Source: DATAXI01 sp963756185 (GTDB lineage Bacteria; Verrucomicrobiota; Verrucomicrobiia; Chthoniobacterales; Chthoniobacteraceae). Taken from it: a stretch of 64,000 nt of DNA. The DNA lies in NCBI GenBank assembly GCA_963756185.1, contig CAVWMS010000003.1, positions 310,001 through 374,000 of the forward strand. Reading direction: 5' to 3'. This document shows, in pieces, positions 18,286-26,733 of the stretch (position 1 is the first letter of the stretch; each line of letters starts with the position of its first letter). A model generated the notes under the pieces. It had not been told where the DNA came from. It did no database searches and was given only the letters and a program-made list of their open reading frames with translations. A program made the position numbers and the translations under genes.

Positions 18286-19545
18286 ATGTCGCGGGCGCCT
18301 CAAACCGTGGGCTTCTCGAACGGGACGAGCCAGTCCCGGTATTTGTGGCTCGTATTCGGGGCGATCTTGCTGGCCCTGGTCATCCTGTGGCCATTGCTGG
18401 GACGGCGGCTGGCTCCATTGGCACAAGGCGCCGCGGGGCAAAGCGCAGCAGCACAGCAGGCAGGCTCCGTATCCCTGGCAGACGCCGCCCGGCGGGCATT
18501 CATCGCCTCGCTCGGCCCGATGAAGAGGCACAAGGGAATCAACGCCGCCGACTTTTACAAACAGGCAGCCGGCCTTTACTGGCAATTGACCGATGCCGAG
18601 CGCGACATGTTCAACGGCTCGCCGAAGCACCAGGACCCCAAGGCCGCGGCAGCCCTTTACGCAAAGATACAGCCCATCATGGACCTCATCCGCAAGGGGC
18701 GCACCGGGGACTACTCGGACTGGGGCATGGCGCCGGGCACCCTCTACACATGGACCGGCCCCGATCTTACCCCTCCCATCGGCGATCTGGGTAGTCTCGG
18801 TAATTGGGAGGCTGCCTACCGATTCCAAACGGGCGACGCGAATGGCGCGATCGGCGACCTGGCGGCCACGGAGGCCATGGCGCGCAATGGCATCGACGAC
18901 TACACTTGGTACGTCAACGTATTCCAAATCCATGATCAGGCCCTATCAGTACTTGCGCAAAATGCGCCGTCCCTTGGCGGCATCAGCTCATCCGCGGACC
19001 TCCAATACATCCTCGATCCCAGCGCTCCGCGGCAAGATCTGCAACAGGCTCTGGCCTCTTTCGAATCCATCCTGCAATCCTATGCCGGCGGTTCCACCAA
19101 CCCGAAGCCGCCGGGCGACGATTTATTCCTGCAGCATTCGGAGCCGGGCTCGTTCACTCCTCAACAGGAGGCTGTCCAAATCCAATGGCTTGCGAACGTC
19201 AGCAATATGCTGCTTTCAACGCTCGGCCAGCCCGATGCGCAATTCGAACAAGCCTGGAAGCAAGAAGTCGCGTCGGCTCCCTCCCCGAGCGCCATTAATT
19301 TTTTTGTAACCTCAGGCCAGTTCCTTCACTACTCCGCGCAAATCGAGGACACCACGAACGCGATGTTCGCCGCCGGCCTCGCCCTCGAGCAAGGCGACCA
19401 GTCGCAGTACGAATCAATCACCGACCCAGCGACCGGGCAACCGTTCATATATACGCAAACCCCAAGCGGTTTTCAGTTGCAAACCGCGCCGCCCAACAAG
19501 GTTAAGCTCGAATTTTCCACCCCAGCGGCAAACGGGGGCAATTGA
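18286..19545 (+). CDS. Tandem paralogue 1: membrane-anchored protein of unknown function
   Basis: The 419-residue protein has a short cytoplasmic N-terminus ending N-G-T-S-Q-S-R-Y, then one transmembrane helix (LWLVFGAILLALVILWPLLG) and R-R-L-A-P. The rest is a large, mostly helical extracytoplasmic domain with D-A-A-R-R-A-F-I-A-S-L-G-P, A-A-L-Y-A-K-I-Q-P-I-M-D-L-I-R and A-A-Y-R-F-Q-T-G-D-A-N-G-A-I. The last phrase is TPR-like. Close to the C-terminus is DPATGQPFIYTQTPSGFQLQ, seen in all three paralogues. No known family is recognised. It is the first of three genes separated by only 6 bp each. Confidence 0.85.
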   Translation: MSRAPQTVGFSNGTSQSRYLWLVFGAILLALVILWPLLGRRLAPLAQGAAGQSAAAQQAGSVSLADAARRAFIASLGPMKRHKGINAADFYKQAAGLYWQLTDAERDMFNGSPKHQDPKAAAALYAKIQPIMDLIRKGRTGDYSDWGMAPGTLYTWTGPDLTPPIGDLGSLGNWEAAYRFQTGDANGAIGDLAATEAMARNGIDDYTWYVNVFQIHDQALSVLAQNAPSLGGISSSADLQYILDPSAPRQDLQQALASFESILQSYAGGSTNPKPPGDDLFLQHSEPGSFTPQQEAVQIQWLANVSNMLLSTLGQPDAQFEQAWKQEVASAPSPSAINFFVTSGQFLHYSAQIEDTTNAMFAAGLALEQGDQSQYESITDPATGQPFIYTQTPSGFQLQTAPPNKVKLEFSTPAANGGN

Positions 19546-19551
19546 AAGGAA

Positions 19552-20871
19552 ATGGAACAGCCGACCCAAACCATGACCTTGCCGAATGGGACGAATCAAT
19601 CCCGTTATCTCTGGCTCCTGCTCGGCGCGATTCTGCTGGCCCTGGTTATCTTGTGGCCATTGCTCGGGCGGCGGCTGGCTCCATCGGCACAAGCCAGCTC
19701 CATGGCGCAAGGCCCGGCGGCGGACGCCGCTTCCCTATCCCCCGCGGACGCGGCGCGGCGGGCATTCATCGCCTCCCTCGGCCCCATCAAGACCCATCCT
19801 GGCGTCAATGCGGCCGACTATTACAAGCAGGCGCACGGCCTTTACGCGCAATTGAGCGACAACGAGCGCAACATGTTCAAAGGCAGGCCAAAGGACCAGG
19901 ACCCGAAGGCCGCGGCCGCCCTTTACGCAAAGATACAACCCATCATGGACCTCATCCGCAAAGGGCGCAGCGCGGATTACACGGACTGGGGCATGGCGCC
20001 GGCCACACTGGACCAATGGGCCACGCCGGACCCTCCCATCTACGACCTCGCTGATGTCGGCATTTGGGAGGCTGCCTACCGCTTCCAAACCGGCGAGGCG
20101 AATGGCGCCATCGGCGATATCGCGGCGACGGAAGATATGGCGCGCGATGGCAGCATTGACGACACCCTCCATATACAGGCCGTAGAATTGCTCGCGCAAA
20201 ACGCGTTGTCCCTTGGCGACACAAGCTCCTACGCGGACCTTCAGGATATTCTCGACGCGCCGCGGCAGGATTTGCGGGAAGCGACCGCTTCCTTGGATCC
20301 GATCCTGCAATCCTATCTCGATGGATACGCCAATCCGGCGGCCCCGGGTGCTTCGATGTTCCAGCAGGAAGTGCAGGCGGACTCGGTTACCCCGCAGCAG
20401 GAAGCTGCGCAAATCCAATGGCTGCTGGACGCAAGCGATCAACTGCGGCCTTCCACGCTCGGACAACCCGATGCGCAATTCGAACAAACCTGGGCGGCGG
20501 TAATTGCATCGGCCCCTTCGACCATGCAATTCGGGGACGTTGAGTGGGCACAACAACTCAAGGATACTTATTTTTACGCGCAAGCCGAGGCTACGGCAAA
20601 TGCGATGCTCGCCGCCGGTCTTGCCCTCGAACAAGGCGACGAGGCCCGGTATGAATCGATCCCGGACCCGGTGACCGGCCAGCCATTCACATACACGCAG
20701 ACTCCGACCGGCTTTCAGTTGCAAGCTTCGCCGCGCGATTACACTGAGGCCAATTCCACCACCAAACAGATACAGACCCCTACCGGCATCGTGACGCAAA
20801 CAAGGATTTGGTTTGCTCCCGCCTCCATCAAGCTCGACTTCCCCTGGCCGGGGGGAAATGGAGGGAATTGA
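19552..20871 (+). CDS. Tandem paralogue 2: membrane-anchored protein of unknown function
   Basis: This 439-residue paralogue of its two neighbours shares the membrane anchor (LWLLLGAILLALVILWPLLG), the R-R-L-A-P-S-A-Q linker and the helical body. The C-terminal D-P-V-T-G-Q-P-F-T-Y-T-Q-T-P-T-G-F-Q-L-Q motif is also shared. It starts at an ATG six bases after the previous stop, behind an AAAGGAA ribosome site. It carries an extra insert of about 20 residues before the last strand. The conserved N-terminus and the diverging central region suggest duplication followed by divergence. Function unknown. Confidence 0.85.
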   Translation: MEQPTQTMTLPNGTNQSRYLWLLLGAILLALVILWPLLGRRLAPSAQASSMAQGPAADAASLSPADAARRAFIASLGPIKTHPGVNAADYYKQAHGLYAQLSDNERNMFKGRPKDQDPKAAAALYAKIQPIMDLIRKGRSADYTDWGMAPATLDQWATPDPPIYDLADVGIWEAAYRFQTGEANGAIGDIAATEDMARDGSIDDTLHIQAVELLAQNALSLGDTSSYADLQDILDAPRQDLREATASLDPILQSYLDGYANPAAPGASMFQQEVQADSVTPQQEAAQIQWLLDASDQLRPSTLGQPDAQFEQTWAAVIASAPSTMQFGDVEWAQQLKDTYFYAQAEATANAMLAAGLALEQGDEARYESIPDPVTGQPFTYTQTPTGFQLQASPRDYTEANSTTKQIQTPTGIVTQTRIWFAPASIKLDFPWPGGNGGN

Positions 20872-20877
20872 GAGGAA

Positions 20878-22131
20878 ATGCAACGGGCAACACAGACCGT
20901 GACCTTGTCGAATGGGACGAATCAATCCCGATATCTCTGGCTCCTGCTCGGCGCGATCCTGTTGGCGCTGGTTATCTTGTGGCCATTGCTTGGGCGGCGC
21001 CTGGCTCCATCGGCACAAAGCGCTGCGGCGCAAACCGCGGCGGCGCAGCAGGCAGGCTCCCTATCCCCCGCGGACGCGGCGCGGCGGGCATTCATCGCCT
21101 CGCTCGGTCCAATCAAGAGGCGCCCGGGAACCAACGCCGCCGATTTTTACAAGCGGGCCGCGGGTCTTTACGCCCAATTGACGGACGACGAGCGGAATAT
21201 GCTCAACGACAAACCCGGCAAACTGGACCCCAAGGCGGCGGCGGCTCTTTACGCAAAAATCCAGCCGATCATGGACCTCATCCGCCAGGGGCGCACGGCG
21301 GATTATACGGATTGGGGAACAGAGCCCAACACGCTGAACGATTGGATCAGCTTCGATTCCATACCAGCCGTCGATGGACTGGCCGTCCCTCTCTGGGACG
21401 CCGCCTACCAGTTCCAGGCCGGCGATCCGAACGGCGCCATCAATGACCTCGCGGCCGGCGAAGACATGGCGCGCAACGGCATCGACAATTATCTATGGTA
21501 TGGGACCGCGGTCCAATATCATATCCAGGCCGTTACATTGCTGGCGCAAAACCCGGCGTCCCTCGGCGATAACTCCGCGGACCTCGATGACATTCTCGAC
21601 CCCGAGGCGCCGCAGCGGATGTTGCAGGAAGCGATGGACTCTCTTGATTCCGTCATTCAACCCGAACTCGATGAGTATTCCAACCCGGCAACGCAAGCCG
21701 GGTCGGTCATCCAACAAAATGCGGTCTCCGACTCGGTAACGCCGGAACAGGAATACGCCCAGGTTCAATGGATCATGGATGCGAGCCACGTCCTGCTCGC
21801 CACGCTCACCCAGCCCGATTCCGAATTCGAGCAAACTTGGGCCCCGCAGGCCGCGTCCGCACCGTCGACACTGCCGGGCTACTTCGTAGATGGCGGCAAG
21901 CAGCTTCATTTCGTTTCTCAAACCGTGGCCACGTCAAACGCGATGCTCGCTGCCGGCCTTGCCCTCGAACAGGGCGACCAGGCGCAGTACGAATCGATCA
22001 CGGACCCGACGACCGGCCAGCCATTCACGTACACGCAAACCGCGACCGGCTTTCAGTTGCAATTCGCGCCAACCCAAGACCCTTCCGATGATCCCGTCAA
22101 ACTCGACTTCCCCGCACCCCAACCCCAGTGA
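20878..22131 (+). CDS. Tandem paralogue 3: membrane-anchored protein of unknown function
   Basis: The 417-residue third member of the cluster has the same anchor and linker, and the same A-D-A-A-R-R-A-F-I-A-S-L-G-P-I-K motif. It also has the same C-terminal T-G-Q-P-F-T-Y-T-Q-T segment. It is preceded by GAGAGGAA and lies 6 bp after paralogue 2, so the three form one transcription unit. The central segment differs most among the copies (asparagine/glutamine-rich around residues 215-270). Nothing in the sequence reveals a catalytic site. Confidence 0.85.
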   Translation: MQRATQTVTLSNGTNQSRYLWLLLGAILLALVILWPLLGRRLAPSAQSAAAQTAAAQQAGSLSPADAARRAFIASLGPIKRRPGTNAADFYKRAAGLYAQLTDDERNMLNDKPGKLDPKAAAALYAKIQPIMDLIRQGRTADYTDWGTEPNTLNDWISFDSIPAVDGLAVPLWDAAYQFQAGDPNGAINDLAAGEDMARNGIDNYLWYGTAVQYHIQAVTLLAQNPASLGDNSADLDDILDPEAPQRMLQEAMDSLDSVIQPELDEYSNPATQAGSVIQQNAVSDSVTPEQEYAQVQWIMDASHVLLATLTQPDSEFEQTWAPQAASAPSTLPGYFVDGGKQLHFVSQTVATSNAMLAAGLALEQGDQAQYESITDPTTGQPFTYTQTATGFQLQFAPTQDPSDDPVKLDFPAPQPQ

Positions 22132-22177
22132 CGCCTCAGCCCGTCCTCCTTCCCTCTTCGCCGTTTTCCCAATCCGC

Positions 22178-22253
22178 AGCCGAGCGGAGCGAGACAATCC
22201 GCCGAAGGCGGACTCCCGCAGCCGCGGGCGCGAGCCGGAAAGGCGAGTTAATC
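22178..22253 (+). repeat. AGCCGAGCGGAGCGAGAC repeat family, copy 1
   Basis: This is an intergenic copy of the roughly 67-bp element that also occurs twice inside mutL (40956-41022 and 41026-41092) and once at 47400-47464. It starts AGCCGAGCGGAGCGAGAC and ends GGAAAGGCGAGTTAATC. It contains the small hairpin TCCGCC-GAA-GGCGGA. This copy has a short extra GC-rich insert. Confidence 0.8.
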
Positions 22254-22265
22254 CGAAATCCCCTG

Positions 22266-22294
22266 CCCGCATCGCTACGCTCAGGCGTTGCGGG
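22266..22294 (+). repeat. REP-like hairpin element, copy 2
   Basis: It has the same 29-bp hairpin as the other copies, here inside a longer unit of about 72 bp (22250-22322) flanked by AATCCGAAATC heptamers. That longer unit is repeated almost exactly at 30508-30580, on the other side of the accessory region. Confidence 0.85.
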
Positions 22295-22416
22295 CGCGGC
22301 GCAATCCGAAATCCGCAATTCTCCATCAAGCATTCCTCCCCGTGGTTGAGGTGCCGTTTTGAGCCGCTGCCGTCGAAACGAGTGACAAACCCGTACCCCT
22401 TCGTTATATTGCCTCC

Positions 22417-22602
22417 ATGCCAGCCAAAGCCTACCGTCGAAGCATCCGCCCAAAGGGTCTGCGTGAAACCGTACCGATTGAGGAGATGCGGAAGGCGCTG
22501 AGGGAGGTAAAAGAGTTGCGCAAGAAGAATCCGGCCGCCCACGCGGCGATGGTCAAGAGGAACGCCCATCGCAGAATCATGATTGTGCCGGACCGGGGAT
22601 GA
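22417..22602 (+). CDS. 61-residue basic helical protein, partner of the next gene
   Basis: A short protein rich in Arg/Lys with a predicted long helix (PIEEMRKALREVKELRKK). Its stop overlaps the ATG of the next gene (GGATGACG, 4-bp overlap), which argues for co-expression. Small basic protein plus larger effector is the outline of a toxin-antitoxin or accessory-effector pair, but no family is recognised. Confidence 0.55.
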   Translation: MPAKAYRRSIRPKGLRETVPIEEMRKALREVKELRKKNPAAHAAMVKRNAHRRIMIVPDRG

Positions 22603-23222
22603 CGTCCCCGAGCAAGCCGTACCGGGACAGTGTATTCACCAACTGTCCATTCGATGAGGAATACGTGCCCATCTTCCGGGCAATCGTCTTTACGGTGAGC
22701 CTTTGCGGATTCGTGCCCCGGAGCACGCTGGAACATGACGACGCAAGCCAGGTGCGTATCGAGAAAATCTACCGGCTCATTGGCGCATCACCGCTGGGAA
22801 TCCACGATGTCTCCCGCACGGAACTCGATGCCGAGAATCAACTGCCGCGTTTCAATATGCCGCTGGAACTCGGAGTCTTTCTCGGCGCGAAACGATTTGG
22901 TCCCGGACAGCACAGATCGAAACGATGCCTCATCCTGGATCGGGATCGCTATCGGTTCCAAAAATTCATTTCCGACATCGCCGGCCAGGACATCAAATCT
23001 CATGGCAACAGCCCGGAAGCCGTGGTTCGCACCGTGCGCGATTGGCTCCGCAACGCGGTCCATCACGCCCGGATGCCCGGTGGATCGCATCTGTGGGCAA
23101 AATACCGGCAATTCACTGAGGACCTCACCGGCATGTGTGAAAAGGCGCAGCTCACTCCCGAGCAACTGACATTCACCGATTCTTACCAGTTGGTGCTCGA
23201 ATGGATTCCCCCGGTTCGCTGA
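22599..23222 (+). CDS. TIR-like / Rossmann-fold nucleotide-binding-like protein
   Basis: The 207-residue protein begins with a strand and loop VFTNCPFDEEY, followed by a helix and a second strand (LCGFVPRST). Then come H-D-D-A-S-Q-V-R-I-E-K-I, the strand GIHDVSRTEL and RFNMPLELGVFLGAKRFG, and a strand CLILDRD. The alternation and the acidic residue in P-L-E90-L-G-x-F-L-G look like the catalytic-Glu helix of TIR and nucleoside deoxyribosyltransferase-like folds. The C-terminal third is helical. Similar proteins occur scattered in bacterial accessory regions without assigned function. It overlaps orf61 by four bases. A role as an immune effector acting on nucleotides or NAD is inference. Confidence 0.6.
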   Translation: MTSPSKPYRDSVFTNCPFDEEYVPIFRAIVFTVSLCGFVPRSTLEHDDASQVRIEKIYRLIGASPLGIHDVSRTELDAENQLPRFNMPLELGVFLGAKRFGPGQHRSKRCLILDRDRYRFQKFISDIAGQDIKSHGNSPEAVVRTVRDWLRNAVHHARMPGGSHLWAKYRQFTEDLTGMCEKAQLTPEQLTFTDSYQLVLEWIPPVR

Positions 23223-23584
23223 GGCTGCGAGCCTAAGCCCGCTACCTGTCTCGCCAGGTAACGGAGCAGCCGAACTCGAATCAGGTGCGCGGTGAGTCAG
23301 CAGGAAGCCTGACGCGCGAAGCGGGGCGGGATTTCTGCCCGCTGTCCGGGGTGGCTCTCCTGGGAAGTTTGAAGCGTCGTAGCCTGCGTAGCGCTTCAAT
23401 CTTCGTGGCAGGTTCCCCGGCGGAGGGTTGCAACGTCTTCGACGTTTGGAGTGCAGTGGAGTCGTGGGCCAGCGGGACGGAGCGCAGCGGAAAATGGCGA
23501 AGTCTTTGCGAGGCGGAGGTATTCAGCAGAAGACACCGCAGGGCCTTGACTTCGCATGCAGGGAGGCGCAGGGATTGAGATACC
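23223..23584. other. Non-coding repeat mosaic
   Basis: The 362 bp between the TIR-like genes hold no convincing gene. The stretch is a patchwork of short palindromic words, such as GAAGCGTCGTAGCCTGCG followed by TAGCGCTTC, AACGTC-TTC-GACGTT and GGAGCGCAGCGG. It resembles the interspersed repeats seen elsewhere in the window, but no exact second copy was found here. Confidence 0.5.
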
Positions 23585-24124
23585 ATGATCTCACCGTTTC
23601 GCGATATATTCGTGGCACATTGCGTGTCCACGAGCAAGGAATTGGCTGGGGAGTTTCAGAGACTCGCGAGGAAACACCGGCCCGACGGCACGGATATGCC
23701 AAATGTTTTCTTGAGTTCCGATCCCTTCTCGATTCCCAGCGGCAAAAGGTCACTCGACGAGGTTTTGGGGCACCTGGACACATGCACGGATTTTGTTGCT
23801 CTGATTACGGATGTCAAAGATTGGAGAAACCGGTCGATCTCTTTCGAAACCGGTTATTTTATGGGCCGACAGAAGGCGCGTGCCAAGTATGCGCCGCGCG
23901 AAGAGGGAAATCGGAAGCGACCCCTGATTTTCGTATTCGGTGATCGGATAAGGAGACGTGCTTCATGGCCATTCGATGAACATCAGTTAATCGATACGAG
24001 AGATTCGTCCCGCGTTCAGGACGCTTTGCTGAGTTTGGGTATCCGGCCCTGCGACGAAGAATGCATGAACGATTTCACGGCCTTATTTAGAATGGACAAA
24101 TGCAATAGCATCAGTGGGTCGTAA
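23585..24124 (+). CDS. TIR-domain-like protein
   Basis: The 179-residue protein opens DIFVAHCVSTSKELAGEF, a TIR-type first strand and helix. VFLSSDPFSIPSGKRSLDEV follows with the BB-loop-like segment, then LDTCTDFVALITDVKDW and RNRSISFETGYFMGRQK. Glu88 in S-F-E-T-G is placed like the catalytic Glu of NAD-cleaving TIR domains. IFVFGDRIRRR gives a further strand. The whole protein is one domain with no obvious sensor part, so a partner would be needed. A TIR_2/TIR-like assignment is likely; NADase activity is inference. It follows the repeat mosaic and stands opposite the kinase-like gene. Confidence 0.65.
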   Translation: MISPFRDIFVAHCVSTSKELAGEFQRLARKHRPDGTDMPNVFLSSDPFSIPSGKRSLDEVLGHLDTCTDFVALITDVKDWRNRSISFETGYFMGRQKARAKYAPREEGNRKRPLIFVFGDRIRRRASWPFDEHQLIDTRDSSRVQDALLSLGIRPCDEECMNDFTALFRMDKCNSISGS

Positions 24125-24164
24125 TCGAGACGAGCGCGCTCAGCCTTTATCGGAAAAATCTAGC

Positions 24165-25088
24165 TCAAATTGCACGTGCTTTCATCCACTCCAGCGCCTT
24201 GCCTGCCGGCTGAAATGCCTTCACGTCAATGGGAACGATTTCGTCGCTGTCCGTTTTGACCAGGTTTGCTGGCTTGGCGTCGGCAATCGCCACATTCGTC
24301 TCCGGGTTCCACCACATTTCGTGTCCCTCCTGGCCAAGCACCCATTCCTGTTTCACTGGCAGAAATCCATTGTCGCGGAGTTCCCTGTCAATCTCCTCAT
24401 AGGATGGAACGGTGCCATGCACTGCGGTTTGGGAGGCGACGATCCGGATTTCACCGTCAGCGCCGACCATTACGCCCTCTATCCTGGTGTCGTCCCCTGC
24501 CAGGGCCACGTTTTGCTCCATTTGGCGGACGTAGTCGGGTAGCGTGGCGTGAAAAACGCCCGGTTCTCCGTCGCTTGCGAATGTCACGGCTCCGCCGGCG
24601 GTATCGGGTTCCGTCACTTTCAAGACGCGCCCCGGCGTAAAAATGACGCTGTGCTCTCCACCTTGAGCCGCAACCAAATCGAGGAGCTCCTCGGAAAAAA
24701 CTCGCTCCGTTCGCTTCGATTCCCTGACTAGCGGCCCCGCTGCCGCCCGGAATGCGCCGGCGTCAAGCGCCCGGGCTTCTTCTCCTGTACGCTCTTCGTA
24801 TGCCGCAAGGCTTCGGCGGAGGTTTTGGCTATCGATGCGCGATTCATGAAGCGCGTCCCCCGCAAGGAACCCGTTTGGAAAGGGATATCTTTCTGCTGCT
24901 GCGCTGGCATCCGCATTATCTTCGCGCCATTTGCCCATCCATTCAATCAACTTTTCTTGCGGAGTTTCCTCGACGGATTCGCCCTCCTGGCGAGCCATCA
25001 TTGCAAGCCATGCAGCCTGCGCCCATGCCGAGTTCCTCAGCAGAAGCTCCTCCGAAATCGTCTTTTGCTTTCTCCCTCGCTCCGGCAT
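24165..25088 (-). CDS. Polyvalent-protein-kinase-like domain protein
   Basis: The 307-residue protein has a helical N-terminal part (residues 1-125, with K-T-I-S-E-E-L-L-L-R-N). Residues 135-305 resemble the Kinase-PolyVal domain (PF18762): G-G-E-H-S-V-I-F-T-P-G-R-V-L-K-V-T, a middle segment ending P-D-Y-V-R-Q-M-E, then VPSYEEIDRELRDNGFLPV. The last part is W-W-N-P-E-T-N-V-A-I-A-D-A-K-P-A-N-L-V, where D-A-K-P-A-N-L recalls a kinase catalytic loop. Such domains are known from polyvalent proteins of phages and conjugative elements. It lies 8 bp behind the GYF-domain gene on the same strand, so the two form an operon. Family placement is by motif only. Confidence 0.6.
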   Translation of the reverse strand: MPERGRKQKTISEELLLRNSAWAQAAWLAMMARQEGESVEETPQEKLIEWMGKWREDNADASAAAERYPFPNGFLAGDALHESRIDSQNLRRSLAAYEERTGEEARALDAGAFRAAAGPLVRESKRTERVFSEELLDLVAAQGGEHSVIFTPGRVLKVTEPDTAGGAVTFASDGEPGVFHATLPDYVRQMEQNVALAGDDTRIEGVMVGADGEIRIVASQTAVHGTVPSYEEIDRELRDNGFLPVKQEWVLGQEGHEMWWNPETNVAIADAKPANLVKTDSDEIVPIDVKAFQPAGKALEWMKARAI

Positions 25089-25096
25089 ATGAGCGA

Positions 25097-25834
25097 CTAT
25101 TTTTCAAGGAAGTCTGCGACACACATCCATGTCTGGGAACCCTCCCTGCAACACTGCGTTTCACCACTCGCAGTTCCGGTATCGAGCAGGGCGGTGATCT
25201 GTTCCAAGGAAGACGGACCTTTGACCGTCCCCGTCAAATGGAGAAAAAATCGTTGATTGGGCGGCGGTACCGGAGGCGCTGGCGGTTTGGAATGCTCTAG
25301 GTGCGAGGCCGGTATTACAATCGGATGGGCGACTTGCAGTGCGTCAAATGGCGGCGGTAACACGTCCCCACGTCTAGCTTTCGGCACTGATTCCTGCACC
25401 TGGCGAATATCGTCCGGTTCTCCGGTCAAAATGATAAGCACCGGCATGCCAGCGGAGTTCTCGTACACGGCTGCACACCCACTGACGCACTTCTTCTTCG
25501 CGTTTGTTTCCGCAATTGCCCCGGCTACGGCACCGATCACTCCTCCAACCAGACCGAATCTCGAACCGAGCTGCGATGTTAAAGCGCCGGCAGCTTGCAC
25601 GGCATAAACATGCGCCATTTCGTCCGGGATGGGAGCTATCGCACGAATCTCGCCGAAGGGGACGCTATGCTTCCGAACCGTCAGCAGTTCGTCATTCGTA
25701 AACCGCATCCCCACAAGTTTTCCATTTTCATAAGTCGGAAAGACCTGCTGAGGATACGCGGGACGCTTGCCTTTCTTCGGGTGGGACGCACGAACAAGTA
25801 TTACCTTCACAAAAATCCTCGGTTCTTCTTCCAC
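25097..25834 (-). CDS. Protein with glycine-zipper segment and C-terminal GYF_2 domain
   Basis: This 245-residue protein begins at a GTG (25834); there is no in-frame ATG upstream before a stop. Residues 85-110 form a small hydrophobic glycine-zipper-like stretch (RFGLVGGVIGAVAGAIAE), followed by an acidic and proline-rich linker. The last 50 residues (R-F-F-L-H-L-T-G-T-V-K-G-P-S-S-L-E-Q-I) match the GYF_2 fold, a peptide-binding module often found beside bacterial membrane domains. The N-terminal 85 residues are unassigned. It precedes the kinase-like gene by 8 bp. Confidence 0.6.
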   Translation of the reverse strand: MEEEPRIFVKVILVRASHPKKGKRPAYPQQVFPTYENGKLVGMRFTNDELLTVRKHSVPFGEIRAIAPIPDEMAHVYAVQAAGALTSQLGSRFGLVGGVIGAVAGAIAETNAKKKCVSGCAAVYENSAGMPVLIILTGEPDDIRQVQESVPKARRGDVLPPPFDALQVAHPIVIPASHLEHSKPPAPPVPPPNQRFFLHLTGTVKGPSSLEQITALLDTGTASGETQCCREGSQTWMCVADFLEK

Positions 25835-26209
25835 CGCAACAGGATTGTCCTGCGGTTCGGCTGTTGCTGTTTCTCGTTCACGTCAAATACACCGAAAGCT
25901 CAAATTCTTCGCCGGTGCCACCAGCCGCTTCATGGAGCGAATATTTGGCGTTCTATCCCTGAAAATGCAAGCACGTTCCAATCGAGCTTCACGCGCCCGT
26001 GCTTTCGTTGGCCGGCAGGGAAAACACGCGGCTGTGGATTCGACAGCGGGGTTTGCCAACGGGCAACTTTCGATCCAAAATCAGCCCATGCGTGAAATTC
26101 CCACCTCTGCGAAAAAGAGAGAGGTTTAAATACCCGGTTGGCTCATACCACGCAAGCGCCAGCCCGCAATAACCACGGCCACACGGGAAAATGAAAGAAC
26201 CCTCCGCCC
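25835..26209. other. Intergenic stretch without a recognised gene
   Basis: These 375 bp lie between the GYF-domain gene and the left end of the transporter IS. The short open frames here have no sign of being genes. The last 8 bases are the left copy of the IS target duplication. Confidence 0.5.
26202..26209. repeat. Left target-site duplication (CTCCGCCC)
   Basis: This 8-bp sequence is found again directly after the right inverted repeat at 29597-29604. IS1-family elements make duplications of 8-9 bp. Confidence 0.85.
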
Positions 26210-26227
26210 GGTAGTGTATCAGTTTGA
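26210..26227 (+). repeat. Left terminal inverted repeat of the IS
   Basis: The 18-bp repeat GGTAGTGTATCAGTTTGA is identical to the reverse complement of the right end. The GGTAGTG start agrees with other IS1-family ends. Confidence 0.88.
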
Positions 26228-26229
26228 AA

Positions 26230-26433
26230 TCAATCCTCTTTGAACAGGGCGATGAATTTCTCCCAAGAGAATTTCACGCCGGATTGCGCTTTCCCTTTGC
26301 ACCACTCGACGCCACCCTTTGAAATCCGAAGGTCGCCCAAGTATTCGTCCTTGGTGGTATAAACGTCGAATTGAATCCCGGTGTTCCCGAGGCTTGTGTC
26401 TTTGAGTCTGTACTCCTTGATGCTGATATTCAT
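26230..26433 (-). CDS. IS passenger orf67, unknown
   Basis: The 67-residue protein runs from the ATG at 26433 (M-N-I-S-I-K-E-Y-R-L-K-D-T-S-L-G). An upstream ATG adds 11 residues. It looks like a small beta-sheet protein with a central D-V-Y-T-T-K-D-E-Y-L-G-D-L-R-I-S-K-G-G-V-E-W and a helical end (WEKFIALFKED). No family is recognised. Its stop codon touches the left inverted repeat, so it belongs to the IS cargo. Confidence 0.6.
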   Translation of the reverse strand: MNISIKEYRLKDTSLGNTGIQFDVYTTKDEYLGDLRISKGGVEWCKGKAQSGVKFSWEKFIALFKED

Positions 26434-26481
26434 GGATTTTTTTCTGGTTGGATTTTTCCACGGCATGTGGGACCGTGAAAT

Positions 26482-26733
26482 ATGCCAAACCGCTCAGGCA
26501 GAAAGCAAGACCTCAATCAGAAGGCATATTCCATCGTCCGGCGGTTGACCGGCGAGGAGCCGAGGCCAGACCCGGACGCAGGGAAGAATCCGGCGGCGGT
26601 CGCGCTCGGAAGGCTTGGGGGCCTAAAGGGCGGTAAGGCCAGAGCGGAAAAGCTCACTCCAGAGGAACGCAAGTCGATGGCAAAACAGGCGGCAAACGCG
26701 CGATGGTCGAAAAGATCATCTACGCAAGCTTAA
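26482..26733 (+). CDS. IS passenger orf83, small basic G-G-x-K-G-G protein
   Basis: The 83-residue protein has a basic, disordered start (GRKQDLNQKAYSIVRRLTGE) and a C-terminal half of the form A-L-G-R-L-G-G-L-K-G-G-K-A-R-A-E-K-L-T-P-E-E-R. It ends with A-A-N-A-R-W. Short proteins with this pattern are widespread, often on mobile DNA and next to toxin-antitoxin genes. A nucleic-acid contact is plausible from the charge but not shown. Its 3' end overlaps the end of the XRE-ImmA gene by 14 bp (convergent). Confidence 0.6.
   Translation: MPNRSGRKQDLNQKAYSIVRRLTGEEPRPDPDAGKNPAAVALGRLGGLKGGKARAEKLTPEERKSMAKQAANARWSKRSSTQA

Noticed and set aside
23428..23943. 171-codon frame overlapping the TIR-like gene
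   Set aside because: It runs through the repeat mosaic and is out of frame with the TIR motifs, which are in the 23585 frame.
25767..26129. 120-codon plus-strand frame before the IS
   Set aside because: Starts antisense inside the GYF-domain gene and has no domain or ribosome site.
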